Shown: positions 1-6,955 of the stretch, in pieces | How positions within the stretch are numbered: position 1 is the first letter of the stretch | Layout of the letters: every line of letters starts with the position of its first letter | From: Kofleriaceae bacterium | Lineage (GTDB): Bacteria > Myxococcota_A > Polyangia > Haliangiales > Haliangiaceae | Assembly (NCBI GenBank): GCA_013368795.1 | Contig: JABFXX010000693.1 | Coordinates: forward strand, 1-36,595 | Direction: 5' to 3' | Length of the DNA: 36,595 nucleotides | Notes under the pieces: model-generated | Seen by the model: only the letters and a program-made list of their open reading frames with translations | Database searches by the model: none | Told to the model about the DNA's origin: nothing | Made by a program: the position numbers and the translations under genes

Positions 1-2
1 TG

Positions 3-413
3 CTCGTGGTCGGCGTCGGCGTCATCTGGGCGGTGAAGCCCGGCAAGACCGCCGCAGCGAAGCCGACCGCGACCGTCGAGCCGCCGCCGACAGCGGCGCC
101 GGTACCGCCGGTCCGCGAGGTCACCGTCGAGCGGCCGCAGGCGGCGAAGCCGGCACCGCACATCACCGAGGAGACGCGCGCCCCGCGAACCGAGCCGGCC
201 GAGGAGCCGGTCGCAGCTGCGCCGGCCGCGAAGACCGCACCGGTGCGCCGCACTGCTTCGCGTCCCGTGCCGCGCGTCGCCGCGAAGAAGGTCGAGCCTC
301 CGCCACCGGCGCCGGTGCCGGTCGCGGCGCCCGTCCCCGACGCGAAGACCGACTGCAACCCGCCCTACTACTACGAAGGCTCGAAGAAGGTCTTCAAACC
401 GAATTGCCTCTAG
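3..413 (+). CDS. C-terminal part of a probable Ser/Thr protein kinase (5' end outside window)
   Basis: The reading frame is open to the window edge, so the start lies upstream. It opens with a hydrophobic stretch (LVVGVGVIW) that looks like the end of a single transmembrane helix, followed by about 95 residues rich in Pro, Ala and Lys, and closes with a conserved-looking tail (CNPPYYYEGSKKVFKPNCL). A proline-rich tail after a transmembrane helix, with a terminal 'CxPPY...KPxCL' block, is what I associate with the extracytoplasmic end of myxobacterial PknB-type kinases; the kinase domain itself is not visible here. Stop TAG at 411-413; the next gene starts 7 bases later with an AGGAG ribosome site, so the two are probably co-transcribed. 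A different membrane protein with a Pro-rich tail cannot be excluded. Confidence 0.6.
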   Translation, partial: LVVGVGVIWAVKPGKTAAAKPTATVEPPPTAAPVPPVREVTVERPQAAKPAPHITEETRAPRTEPAEEPVAAAPAAKTAPVRRTASRPVPRVAAKKVEPPPPAPVPVAAPVPDAKTDCNPPYYYEGSKKVFKPNCL

Positions 414-420
414 GAGAACC

Positions 421-1302
421 ATGACCCGTCAACTCGTCACGATCGTGGCCGCGGTTCTGGCCTTGTCCTCGAACGCGTACGCGCAGCTCTCGAAGGAGGC
501 CTGCGTCGACGCACACAGCCGCGGTCAGGACGCGCGCGAGCAGGGCAAGCTCTCGCTCGCTCGCAAGCTGTTCCTGACCTGCGCGCAGTCGTCGTGTCCC
601 GCTGCGGTCCAGGGTGACTGTGCGCGGTTTGCCGACGACCTCACGAACCTGCAACCGACGATCGTGTTCGTCGCGCGCGATGCCAGCGGCAACGATCTCC
701 CGGCGACGACCGTGTACGTCGACGGTGCGCTCGTCGCGACGTCGATCGACGGCAAGCCGCACGACATCGATCCCGGCAATCACGTCGTGAAGTTCTCGAA
801 CGGTGATTCCGACGAGGTGATTACCCTCGTGATCGGCTCGGGCGAGAAGGGCCGGACCGTGCTGGCAAAGTTCAGCGCGATCAACCCGCCGTCGACGCCC
901 GATGCAGCGCAGACGGTCACGAGCAGGCCCGCCAAGCCGGCCGCGCGGAAGGTCCAGCACCCGAAGGGTGCGCTCGCACTCGCCGTCAGCGGCGGCATCG
1001 TCGCGATCGGAGGCGGTGCGCTCGCGTTCTACGGCCGCTCGCAGGTCCCCGAGGCATGCGATCTCTCGACGCACCAGTGCGCGGCGCCTCCGGGCGCTCC
1101 GGTGTTCGACGACGCGGCGAGCGCGGCGAACAAGGTCAACATCGGCCTCATCGCGGGCGGCGTCGGTGTCGCGGCGCTCGCGGGCGGCCTCGTCTGGTAC
1201 TACGCCGGTGCGAAGACCGACAAGGAGAGCCCGACGCAGCAATCGGTCGCGCCGTGGGTCAACGGCAACGGCGCCGGCGTCGCCGTGCTCGGCCGGTTCT
1301 AA
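421..1302 (+). CDS. Secreted PEGA-like membrane protein, function unknown
   Basis: 293 residues. A Sec signal peptide is visible (MTRQLVTIVAAVLALSSNAYA), then a Cys-containing helical stretch (residues about 25-75, resembling a tetratricopeptide-like repeat), a beta-rich domain (about 80-145; 'TTVYVDGALVAT', 'DIDPGNHVVKFS') of the PEGA/carboxypeptidase-regulatory type, and two hydrophobic helices at about 181-203 and 242-262. The start is supported by AGGAG four bases upstream. It directly follows the probable kinase tail and is likely in the same operon; in Myxococcota such PEGA-containing proteins often sit beside Ser/Thr kinases. The last four bases overlap the convergent YchJ gene. No enzymatic motif is visible. 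Confidence 0.75.
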   Translation: MTRQLVTIVAAVLALSSNAYAQLSKEACVDAHSRGQDAREQGKLSLARKLFLTCAQSSCPAAVQGDCARFADDLTNLQPTIVFVARDASGNDLPATTVYVDGALVATSIDGKPHDIDPGNHVVKFSNGDSDEVITLVIGSGEKGRTVLAKFSAINPPSTPDAAQTVTSRPAKPAARKVQHPKGALALAVSGGIVAIGGGALAFYGRSQVPEACDLSTHQCAAPPGAPVFDDAASAANKVNIGLIAGGVGVAALAGGLVWYYAGAKTDKESPTQQSVAPWVNGNGAGVAVLGRF

Positions 1303-1697
1303 CGCTTGAACGTGCCGTCGACGTAGAACCACTTCCCGTCGACGCGCCGGAACCGCGAACGCTCGCGCTGCGCGAACGGCTTACCACCCGTCACGCCGCG
1401 GGCGATGAACTCGACGATGCCGTCGTCGTCGGTCTCGCCGCCGCGCACGGTGTCGACGATCTCGAGGCCGAGCCAGCCGGTGTCGCGGCAGAACACGGCG
1501 AGGCCGGCGCGATCGACGGACGCTCTCGTCGAGACATCGTGGGTCTCGATCAGGTAGTCGATCGCGCCCTTGACGAACGCGGCGTAGCGCGACCGCATCA
1601 GCGCGAGCGCGGTCGGCGCCGGCAGGCCGTCGTGATAGAGGCCGCAGCACCCACTGTAGGGCTCACCGGAACCGCAAGGACATGCATCGCTCGCCAC
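1299..1697 (-). CDS. YchJ-family protein with N-terminal SEC-C zinc motif
   Basis: 132 residues starting at a GTG codon. The N-terminus carries a SEC-C-type metal-binding block (CPCGSGEPYSGCC), followed by the YchJ-type core ('ALMRSRYAAFVKGAIDYLIETHD', 'RRVDGKWFYVDG') which has an NTF2-like fold in the family. The E. coli protein has a second SEC-C motif at the C-terminus; this one ends at the core and lacks it. The molecular role of YchJ is not established. It is divergent from the selenoprotein candidate with only 23 bases between start codons, so their promoters must overlap, and its stop overlaps the stop of the upstream convergent gene within CTAA. Confidence 0.85.
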   Translation of the reverse strand: MASDACPCGSGEPYSGCCGLYHDGLPAPTALALMRSRYAAFVKGAIDYLIETHDVSTRASVDRAGLAVFCRDTGWLGLEIVDTVRGGETDDDGIVEFIARGVTGGKPFAQRERSRFRRVDGKWFYVDGTFKR

Positions 1698-1707
1698 GGC
1701 ACTAGGT

Positions 1708-1713
1708 TACGAT
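1708..1713 (+). promoter_or_regulatory. Putative -10 hexamer (TACGAT) of the selenoprotein candidate
   Basis: TACGAT matches the sigma-70 -10 consensus at the three key positions and one more. It ends 7 bases before the ATG at 1721, which would place transcription initiation on or next to the start codon. No good -35 element and no Shine-Dalgarno sequence are seen. Confidence 0.4.
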
Positions 1714-1720
1714 TAGCCGG

Positions 1721-2245
1721 ATGCTGACGCGTGCTGATGACCTCGCGAAGATGACGGTGCTCGACGAATCCGGTGCCAGGGTCGAGCTCGGCACGTTCTG
1801 GCGCGAACGCACGGCGGTGCTCGTGTTCGTCCGCCACTTCGGTTGAATTCACTGCCGCGAGCACGTGGTGCAGTTGCACCGCGACATCGACAAGATCCGC
1901 GCGGCCGGTGCGGACCTCTACATCATCGGCAACGGCACGCCGAACTTCATCGCGGGCTTTCGCGAGCAGACGAAGTACGACGGGCCGATCTACACCGACC
2001 CGTCGCTCGACGTGTACAAGGCGGCGCAGCTGAAGCGAGGCATCGCGCGCACGTTCAACCCGCGCGCGCTCGGCGCGACGATCAAGGCATTCGCGGGCGG
2101 CAGCCGTCAGGGCCTCACCCAGGGCGACACCTGGCAGCAGGGCGGCACGCTCGTCGTCGAGCCCGGCGGCGCGGTGCGCTGGCACCAGGCGTCGGATCAT
2201 CCCGGCGATACCGCGACTGCCGATCAGATCGTCGCCGCGCTTTAA
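1721..2245 (+). CDS. Peroxiredoxin-like (AhpC/TSA, PRXL2-type) selenoprotein candidate, Sec at codon 42 (TGA 1844-1846)
   Basis: 174 residues if the in-frame TGA at 1844-1846 is read as selenocysteine. The frame is continuous on both sides and both sides match one family: 'LGTFWRERTAVLVFVRHFG' before and 'IHCREHVVQLHRDIDKI' after the TGA. In the thioredoxin-fold PRXL2/AhpC-TSA family the motif here is RHFGCxxCRE, so the TGA replaces the first active-site Cys, giving U-I-H-C. The rest of the fold is intact ('IGNGTPNFIAGFRE', 'QGDTWQQGGTLVVEPGG'). A hairpin suited to a bacterial SECIS lies at 1864-1883. The family reduces peroxides or acts as a thiol oxidoreductase; the substrate is unknown. 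A standard gene caller would start it wrongly at GTG 1865 or call a pseudogene. A point nonsense mutation or sequencing error is the alternative. Its stop overlaps the pirin stop in TTAA. Confidence 0.8.
1864..1883 (+). promoter_or_regulatory. Putative bacterial SECIS hairpin
   Basis: Bases 1864-1871 (CGTGGTGC) pair with 1876-1883 (GCACCGCG) as eight consecutive pairs, one of them G-U, closing the four-base loop AGTT. The loop G at 1873 lies 27 bases after the last base of the TGA. A short stem, a small apical loop with G in the first two positions and a distance of roughly 16-37 bases from UGA are the accepted features of bacterial SECIS elements bound by SelB. It is inside the coding sequence, as expected in bacteria. 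Confidence 0.7.
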
Positions 2246-3162
2246 AGCGTCAGCGTGCCGGACTGGTAGTCGGCGAACGCCTGGCGTAGCTCGGCGTCGG
2301 TCGTCATCACGAACGGTCCGCGGCGCGCGACAGGCTCGCGTAGCGGCGTTCCCGCGACGAGCAGGAACCGGCCGCCCGACGTCGACGTCGCCGCGATCTC
2401 GTCGCCCGTGCCGAGCACGCCGAGCTCGCCCGCCGAGACCTGCGTCGCGCGCGGGCCGAACGAGACCGCACCGTCGAGCACGTAGACGAACGCGGTGTCC
2501 CCGCCCGGCAGGCGATGGCGGAACGTCGCGCCCGCGTGCAGGCTCGCGTCGAGCATCGTCGGCTGGATGTCGATGCCGTCGACGGCACCGCGCGTCGCGC
2601 CGATCTGGCCGGCGACGAGACGCACGCGCGCGTCGGCGATGTCGAGCTCGGGAATCTGGCTCGCGCCGAGGTCCTGGTAGCGAGGACGGATCATCTTGCG
2701 CGCCGCCGGCAGGTTGACCCAGAGCTGCAGGCCCCACAGCTCGCTCGTCTCCGTCGGGCGCGGCATCTCCTCGTGGATGATGCCCTTGCCGGCGGTCATC
2801 CATTGCGCGCCGCCGTCGTGAATCAGGCCGTGATTGCCGACACTGTCCCGGTGCTGGAACCCACCGCGGAGTACGTACGACACCGTCTCGAAGCCGCGGT
2901 GCGGGTGCTGTGGAAACCCGGCCGTGTAATCAGCGGGGTCGGCGCTGTGGATCTCGTCGAGGAGCAGGAACGGATCGAGCATCGGCAGCGCGCGGCTGCC
3001 GAGCGATCGACGCAGCGCGACGCCGGCGCCGTCTCGACTGGATTGCCCCGCAACTACGCGATCGACCTCGCGGAGTGTGGAGAATTTGCTGGTCCCCTGG
3101 CATGCGAGGACCGCGACACTCGCGGCGCTACCCGTGAGGAACCCTCGGCGCGTGAGCAACAT
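2242..3162 (-). CDS. Exported pirin-family protein (Tat-type lipoprotein signal)
   Basis: 306 residues from ATG at 3160-3162 (a TTG one codon upstream is also in frame). The N-terminus reads MLLTRRGFLTGSAASVAVLA followed by Cys21: a twin-arginine motif plus a lipobox, so a folded, metal-loaded, lipid-anchored protein is predicted. The pirin double-cupin follows, with the iron-site block HPHRGFETV and the downstream HEEMP block. Pirins are Fe-dependent cupins, some with quercetin 2,3-dioxygenase activity, and are usually cytosolic; the export signal is unusual. The C-terminal cupin (about residues 190-300) is less conserved. It is tail-to-tail with the selenoprotein candidate (4-base overlap) and divergent from the GDPD gene with a 23-base gap. 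Confidence 0.88.
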   Translation of the reverse strand: MLLTRRGFLTGSAASVAVLACQGTSKFSTLREVDRVVAGQSSRDGAGVALRRSLGSRALPMLDPFLLLDEIHSADPADYTAGFPQHPHRGFETVSYVLRGGFQHRDSVGNHGLIHDGGAQWMTAGKGIIHEEMPRPTETSELWGLQLWVNLPAARKMIRPRYQDLGASQIPELDIADARVRLVAGQIGATRGAVDGIDIQPTMLDASLHAGATFRHRLPGGDTAFVYVLDGAVSFGPRATQVSAGELGVLGTGDEIAATSTSGGRFLLVAGTPLREPVARRGPFVMTTDAELRQAFADYQSGTLTL

Positions 3163-3185
3163 CAAGGTACGCTCGAGGTGAGCAC

Positions 3186-4148
3186 ATGAGGTCGCCGCTG
3201 TCTAACCCATTCCTCGTCGGCAAGGCTCGGCCGATCGTGGTTGGTCACCGCGGTGTGCCTACGTTACATCAAGAGAACACGCTCGCCGGCTTCAAGAGGG
3301 CCGTCCAGCTCGGCATCCCGGCGATCGAGCTCGACGTCCAGCTGACGAAGGACCGCAAGGCGGTCGTCCTCCACGACGGTCACCTCCGCCGCCTGACCGG
3401 CGACCGCCGCAACGTGTGGGAGGTGACGTGGGACGAGCTGAGCAAGCTCCGCCTGCGCCGCGAGCTGCCGATGGGCGTCGACGTCAACGGTCAGCGCACG
3501 ATCGCGCGCTACGATCGCGAGGAGCGCATCCCGCTGCTCGCCGAGGTCCTCTCCGAGGTGCACGGCAAGATCGCGATCAACATCGAGCTGAAGCTCAACC
3601 TCGGCATGGCGGTGTGGTGGAACACCGAGGTCGCGCGGGTCACCGCACAGGTCGTCACCGAGGCGAAGGCCGACTCGTTCGTGATCATGACGAGCTTCGA
3701 TCCGCGCAAGCTGCGCGCGGCCGTCGCCGCACATCCGGGCATCGCGACCGGGTTCTGCTTCGACGACAGCATGCTCGACTTCGCGGCGCCGTTTCTCGAG
3801 CGCATCCCGCACCTGCGCACGCGGCTGTCGCTGCCCGCCGACGGTCACATCCGCACGAACGCGCGCCGCCTGCTCAACAAGATCCTCGAGTCGAACCTGC
3901 TCGGCCGTCTGCTCGGCACGCGCCTCGTCGGCGCGGAGCACACGATCGTCGGTAGCCAGACGGTCAAGCGGCTGCACGACAAGGGCATCGCGATCGGCAC
4001 GCACACGCTGTTCCCGCTCGGCTCGACGACGGGCAAGCCGATCTCGCCGAGCGCGATGACCGCGGCCGAGGTCGATCGCCTGGTCGCGCTCGGCGTCGAC
4101 TGGATCGAGTCCGACGATCCCGAGCGCTTGCAGCGAATGATCGGCTGA
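3186..4148 (+). CDS. Glycerophosphodiester phosphodiesterase (GDPD) family protein
   Basis: 320 residues. Hydrolyses glycerophosphodiesters to glycerol 3-phosphate and an alcohol in characterised relatives. The TIM-barrel GDPD signature is clear: GHRG with catalytic His21 and Arg22, QENT (Glu30), the metal ligands Glu48 and Asp50 (IELDV), and the second catalytic His63 (LHDG). 'INIELKLN' and the C-terminal 'GVDWIESDDPERL' also fit the family. No signal peptide is seen, so it is probably cytosolic. GAGGTGA lies five bases before the ATG. A stem-loop follows the stop directly, so the transcript probably ends there. The sequence between about residues 205 and 265 is longer than in minimal family members. 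Confidence 0.92.
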   Translation: MRSPLSNPFLVGKARPIVVGHRGVPTLHQENTLAGFKRAVQLGIPAIELDVQLTKDRKAVVLHDGHLRRLTGDRRNVWEVTWDELSKLRLRRELPMGVDVNGQRTIARYDREERIPLLAEVLSEVHGKIAINIELKLNLGMAVWWNTEVARVTAQVVTEAKADSFVIMTSFDPRKLRAAVAAHPGIATGFCFDDSMLDFAAPFLERIPHLRTRLSLPADGHIRTNARRLLNKILESNLLGRLLGTRLVGAEHTIVGSQTVKRLHDKGIAIGTHTLFPLGSTTGKPISPSAMTAAEVDRLVALGVDWIESDDPERLQRMIG

Positions 4149-4180
4149 GTCCTGCGACGTCCCTGCGACGTCGCTAGGAC
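4149..4180 (+). terminator. Stem-loop after the GDPD gene, terminator-like
   Basis: GTCCT-GCGACG at 4149-4159 pairs with CGTCGC (4169-4174) and AGGAC (4176-4180), one bulged T, 9-base loop. It starts on the base after the TGA stop. No T-run follows, so it is not a classical intrinsic terminator. The stem includes a tandem direct repeat CCTGCGACGTC at 4151-4161 and 4162-4172. Confidence 0.5.
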
Positions 4181-4262
4181 AAGCGGTTGCGCGCGCGTTC
4201 TCCGTGATTCCACGCGCTTGCAAATGCAACTCGATGGCATGTCGCTTGGAATGGCGGGCCGC

Positions 4263-4676
4263 ATGCCGTCTCAACGACTGTTCCTTGCAGGTCTCCTCTT
4301 CACCGGCTGCGCGACGACCGGTCTTCCGTCGAACCTCGATCGCACCGAGCACGCGCGCGTCGAGCTCGCGCCGCTTCGCGCGAACGATACCGTCGAGCTC
4401 GTGCCGCGCGCGATCGAGCCCGGTCTGCCGAGCGCCGACCGGATCTCGCGAACGATCTACGCCGAGCTCGGCGACGTCGCGAGCGTCGAGGTCCACTACT
4501 GCGTGTCGCCCGCCGGCAAGCTCACCGACGCCGAGCTCGTCCGCGGCTCGAGCCTGCCCGCGTTCGACGACGCCGTGATGACCGATCTCCGGTCGTGGCA
4601 TTTCGATGTGCAACCAGGTCCCGAGTCGCTTCAGACCTGCGATCGCGCGACGATCGTGTACCGGCCGCGGAGCTGA
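4263..4676 (+). CDS. Lipoprotein with TonB C-terminal-like domain
   Basis: 137 residues from ATG 4263, chosen because it gives a short lipoprotein signal (MPSQRLFLAGLLFTGC); upstream ATGs at 4218 and 4251 would put extra residues before the signal. After a spacer, residues about 60-130 resemble the TonB C-terminal fold: 'VEVHYCVSPAGKLTDAELV' and 'FDDAVMTDLRSWHF', the pattern used for coupling or peptidoglycan/receptor contact in TonB and TolA-like proteins. There is no transmembrane anchor, so it is a lipid-anchored stand-alone domain rather than a true TonB. No ExbB/ExbD neighbours are present. The kinase gene follows 45 bases later on the same strand. Confidence 0.7.
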   Translation: MPSQRLFLAGLLFTGCATTGLPSNLDRTEHARVELAPLRANDTVELVPRAIEPGLPSADRISRTIYAELGDVASVEVHYCVSPAGKLTDAELVRGSSLPAFDDAVMTDLRSWHFDVQPGPESLQTCDRATIVYRPRS

Positions 4677-4709
4677 GCACTGTCCCTGGTCGGTGTCGCG
4701 ATGCGCGGC

Positions 4710-4715
4710 TATCCT
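4710..4715 (+). promoter_or_regulatory. Putative -10 hexamer (TATCCT) of the kinase gene
   Basis: TATCCT ends six bases before the ATG at 4722, so transcription would begin at or next to the start codon. No Shine-Dalgarno of normal strength is present between it and the ATG. Confidence 0.35.
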
Positions 4716-4721
4716 CGGGGC

Positions 4722-5624
4722 ATGCAGAACCTCCGCGACCTCACCGTTACGGACATCGCGCGGAGCCCCGGCACATCGATTCCTTGTCTGATCGGCGAGC
4801 CGCTCTCGGTCGGCTCGATCCTCGGCGGGCGCTACCGGATCATGCGGTTCGTCGCGGCCGGCGGCATGGGCGAGGTGTACGTCGCCGACGATCAGCTGCT
4901 CGGCGATCCAGTCGCGGTGAAGCTGCTACGCACCGATCTCATTCGCAAGCCCGGCGCGCAGGCGCGGTTTGCCGACGAGATCCGGCTCGCCCGTCGCGTC
5001 ACTCACCCGAACGTGTGCCGCGTGTTCGACGTCGGCACCGATGGCGAGCGCGTGTTCTACACGATGGAGATGCACGAGGGTCGCACGCTCAAGAGCTACC
5101 TGTGCGACACCGGTCCGCTGACGATCGGCCAGGCGCAGCCGATCCTGCGCCAGCTGCTCGACGGCATCTCCGCGGCCCACGCGGTCGACGTCGTGCACGC
5201 CGACCTCAAGCCCTCGAACGTCCTCATCGACGCGAAGGGTCGCGTCCTCATCACCGACTTCGGCCTCGCCCTGCCCTGCTGCGCGACGCTCGGCTGCGGT
5301 TGTGACATGCCTCATCTCGTCGGCACGCCCGCGTACATGGCGCCAGAGCAGGTCACCGGCGGCACCGTCGGCGACGGCACCGATCTGTTCGCGTTCGGCG
5401 TGATCGTCTACGAGCTGCTGACCGGCCAGCTGCCGTGGCAAGGCGCGAACGCGTTCGAGCTCGCGCACGCGCGGCTCACCGGCGACACGCCGTCGATCCG
5501 CACGCTGCGGCCGGAGATCGACGCGACGTGGGACGAGACGGTTCGTACGCTGCTCACCGTCGACCAGGGCGTGCGTCCGAAGAGCGCCAAGTGGGTCGCG
5601 AACGCGCTCGGCCTAACCCATTAG
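4722..5624 (+). CDS. Short cytosolic Ser/Thr protein kinase with Cys-rich activation segment
   Basis: 300 residues from ATG 4722 (4701 is an in-frame alternative). PknB/Hanks-type catalytic domain: glycine loop about 47-50 (AAGGMGEVYVAD), ATP-binding Lys67 (VAVKLL), helix-C Glu86, catalytic loop HADLKPSNVL (His159-Ala160-Asp161), DFG at 179-181 and APE at 207-209. The Arg of the usual HRD is Ala, making it a non-RD kinase. The activation segment contains four Cys within nine residues (186, 187, 192, 194), which is unusual. There is no transmembrane helix or sensor domain; the protein ends shortly after the C-lobe. It is predicted to be an active kinase, with targets unknown. The last 12 bases overlap the convergent downstream gene. 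Confidence 0.92.
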   Translation: MQNLRDLTVTDIARSPGTSIPCLIGEPLSVGSILGGRYRIMRFVAAGGMGEVYVADDQLLGDPVAVKLLRTDLIRKPGAQARFADEIRLARRVTHPNVCRVFDVGTDGERVFYTMEMHEGRTLKSYLCDTGPLTIGQAQPILRQLLDGISAAHAVDVVHADLKPSNVLIDAKGRVLITDFGLALPCCATLGCGCDMPHLVGTPAYMAPEQVTGGTVGDGTDLFAFGVIVYELLTGQLPWQGANAFELAHARLTGDTPSIRTLRPEIDATWDETVRTLLTVDQGVRPKSAKWVANALGLTH

Positions 5625-5993
5625 CTCCTGATCGCGCGCGACCGACGCCTGCAGCACCGCGACGAGCTCGCGCTCGAGCTTCACGTAGCGGCCAAACGCC
5701 TCGACGCGCTTCGGGTCCTGCATGCGCGCCATGTCGTGTGACGCCATCGCCAGATCCCGATAGCCCGTCATGTGCGTCGCCACCGCCGCGAGCTGCGCCG
5801 CGATCGTGCGGTGCTCGGCGATCAGCTTCTCGTACGCGGCGTGCTCGGCGCGGCCCGCCGGATCGCTCGTCTGGATCGTCGGCAGGTGGAGCTCGAGGTT
5901 CTCGGCGAGCGCGGCGATGAGCTCGCCCATCACGCGCGGCACGACCGCGTGCTCGGCAAGCCCCTTGCCACAAGTCTGTTCGTCGTCGGCCAT
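5613..5993 (-). CDS. Small helical protein of unknown function
   Basis: 126 residues, almost entirely predicted helix, with many His and Met residues ('AYEKLIAEHRTIAAQL', 'MASHDMARMQ') and a long Glu-containing helix. There is no signal peptide or membrane segment. The spacing of His and Glu on helices is loosely reminiscent of four-helix bundle metal proteins, but I cannot assign it to hemerythrin or ferritin-like families. It lies nine bases downstream of the LysR gene on the same strand and is probably co-transcribed with it. Its 3' end overlaps the kinase gene. Confidence 0.65.
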   Translation of the reverse strand: MADDEQTCGKGLAEHAVVPRVMGELIAALAENLELHLPTIQTSDPAGRAEHAAYEKLIAEHRTIAAQLAAVATHMTGYRDLAMASHDMARMQDPKRVEAFGRYVKLERELVAVLQASVARDQELMG

Positions 5994-6002
5994 GCCTCGT
6001 TC

Positions 6003-6881
6003 TTACCCGAGGCGCTTGCGAAGGGTAGTCGCGGCAAGCTCGGCGAACGTGATGGCAGCGCGAGACCGGGCTCCCGGCAGGTGCACGAGGTGAACAGGCA
6101 CGGGGCGTGGCTCGTGGCTCGCGAGCACGACCTTCAGCTTGCCGGCCGCGACCAGCCGATCGACCTGATATGACAGCACGCGCGTGAGCCCGAGGCCTTC
6201 GGCCGCCGCATCGATCGCAGCCTGCGCCGTGTTCACGACGAGCCTCGGCGCGACCGCGATGCTTCGTTTGCCAAATGTCCACCGGTCGGAGACCGGCGTC
6301 GTCGCCGAGAGCGAGATGCACACGTGCCTGGTGAGCGTCTCGGGCATCCGTGGCGTTCCGGCGCGCTCGAGGTAGTCCGGGCTCGCGACGACGACGGTGC
6401 GCACGTCGCCGACGTGCCGCGCGATCAACGCGGAGTCCGGCAGCTCGCCGATCCGCACCGCGAGGTCGATGCCCTCGTCGGCGAGCGACACGACGCGATC
6501 GAGCAGCGCGACCTTCACGCTCATCTGCTCGTGCGTCGCGAGGAACGCGGTGACGATCGGCATGACGTGGAGCTGGCCGAACAGCACCGGCGCGGTGACC
6601 GACAGCGTGCCTCGCAGCGGCGCATGCGCGTCGACCGGCACCTCGAGCGCATCGACCTCGGCGATCGCGCGCTTGCTTCGCTCGAGATAGCGCTCGCCAT
6701 CGGAGGTCAGCGACACCGAGCGAGTCGTGCGATGGAGGAGCCGCGTGCCGAGCCGGGTCTCGAGAGCGGCGATCGCGCGCGTCACCGCCTGCGGCGATCG
6801 ACCGAGCCGGCGCGCGGCCTGGCTGAAGCTCTTCAGCGAGGCGACGGTCGCGAACGCGCGCCATTCTTCGAGTCGGTCCAT
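6003..6881 (-). CDS. LysR-family transcriptional regulator
   Basis: 292 residues, the normal LysR length. The N-terminal winged helix-turn-helix is clear (residues about 1-60: 'FATVASLKSFSQAARRLGRS', 'AVTRAIAALETRLGTRLLHRTTR'), followed by the periplasmic-binding-protein-like effector domain (about 90-290). The sub-group looks like the one with 'SVSLTSDGERYLERSKRAI', common among regulators adjacent to oxidoreductases. It is divergent from the PPOX-fold gene across a 74-base gap with a palindrome, the usual arrangement for a LysR regulator and its target. Effector unknown. Confidence 0.93.
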   Translation of the reverse strand: MDRLEEWRAFATVASLKSFSQAARRLGRSPQAVTRAIAALETRLGTRLLHRTTRSVSLTSDGERYLERSKRAIAEVDALEVPVDAHAPLRGTLSVTAPVLFGQLHVMPIVTAFLATHEQMSVKVALLDRVVSLADEGIDLAVRIGELPDSALIARHVGDVRTVVVASPDYLERAGTPRMPETLTRHVCISLSATTPVSDRWTFGKRSIAVAPRLVVNTAQAAIDAAAEGLGLTRVLSYQVDRLVAAGKLKVVLASHEPRPVPVHLVHLPGARSRAAITFAELAATTLRKRLG

Positions 6882-6888
6882 TCTTCCG

Positions 6889-6899
6889 ATTCCTGGAAT
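6889..6899. promoter_or_regulatory. Possible LysR operator palindrome
   Basis: ATTCCTGGAAT is a perfect 11-base inverted repeat in the 74-base gap between the divergent LysR and PPOX genes, with a GAAATTC segment just to the right. A T-N11-A type site in this position is expected for LysR autoregulation; the exact binding site is a guess. Confidence 0.45.
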
Positions 6900-6955
6900 A
6901 GTGTACCGAAATTCTGTCCATTGTTGCGGCCGCCTCCGGTGGCCATCCTGGTGGC

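Noticed and set aside
1844..1846. Reading the TGA as a nonsense mutation that makes a pseudogene.
   Set aside because: The frame is intact on both sides, the codon sits at a Cys known to be replaced by Sec in redox proteins, and a fitting hairpin follows. Not excluded without the genome's Sec machinery.
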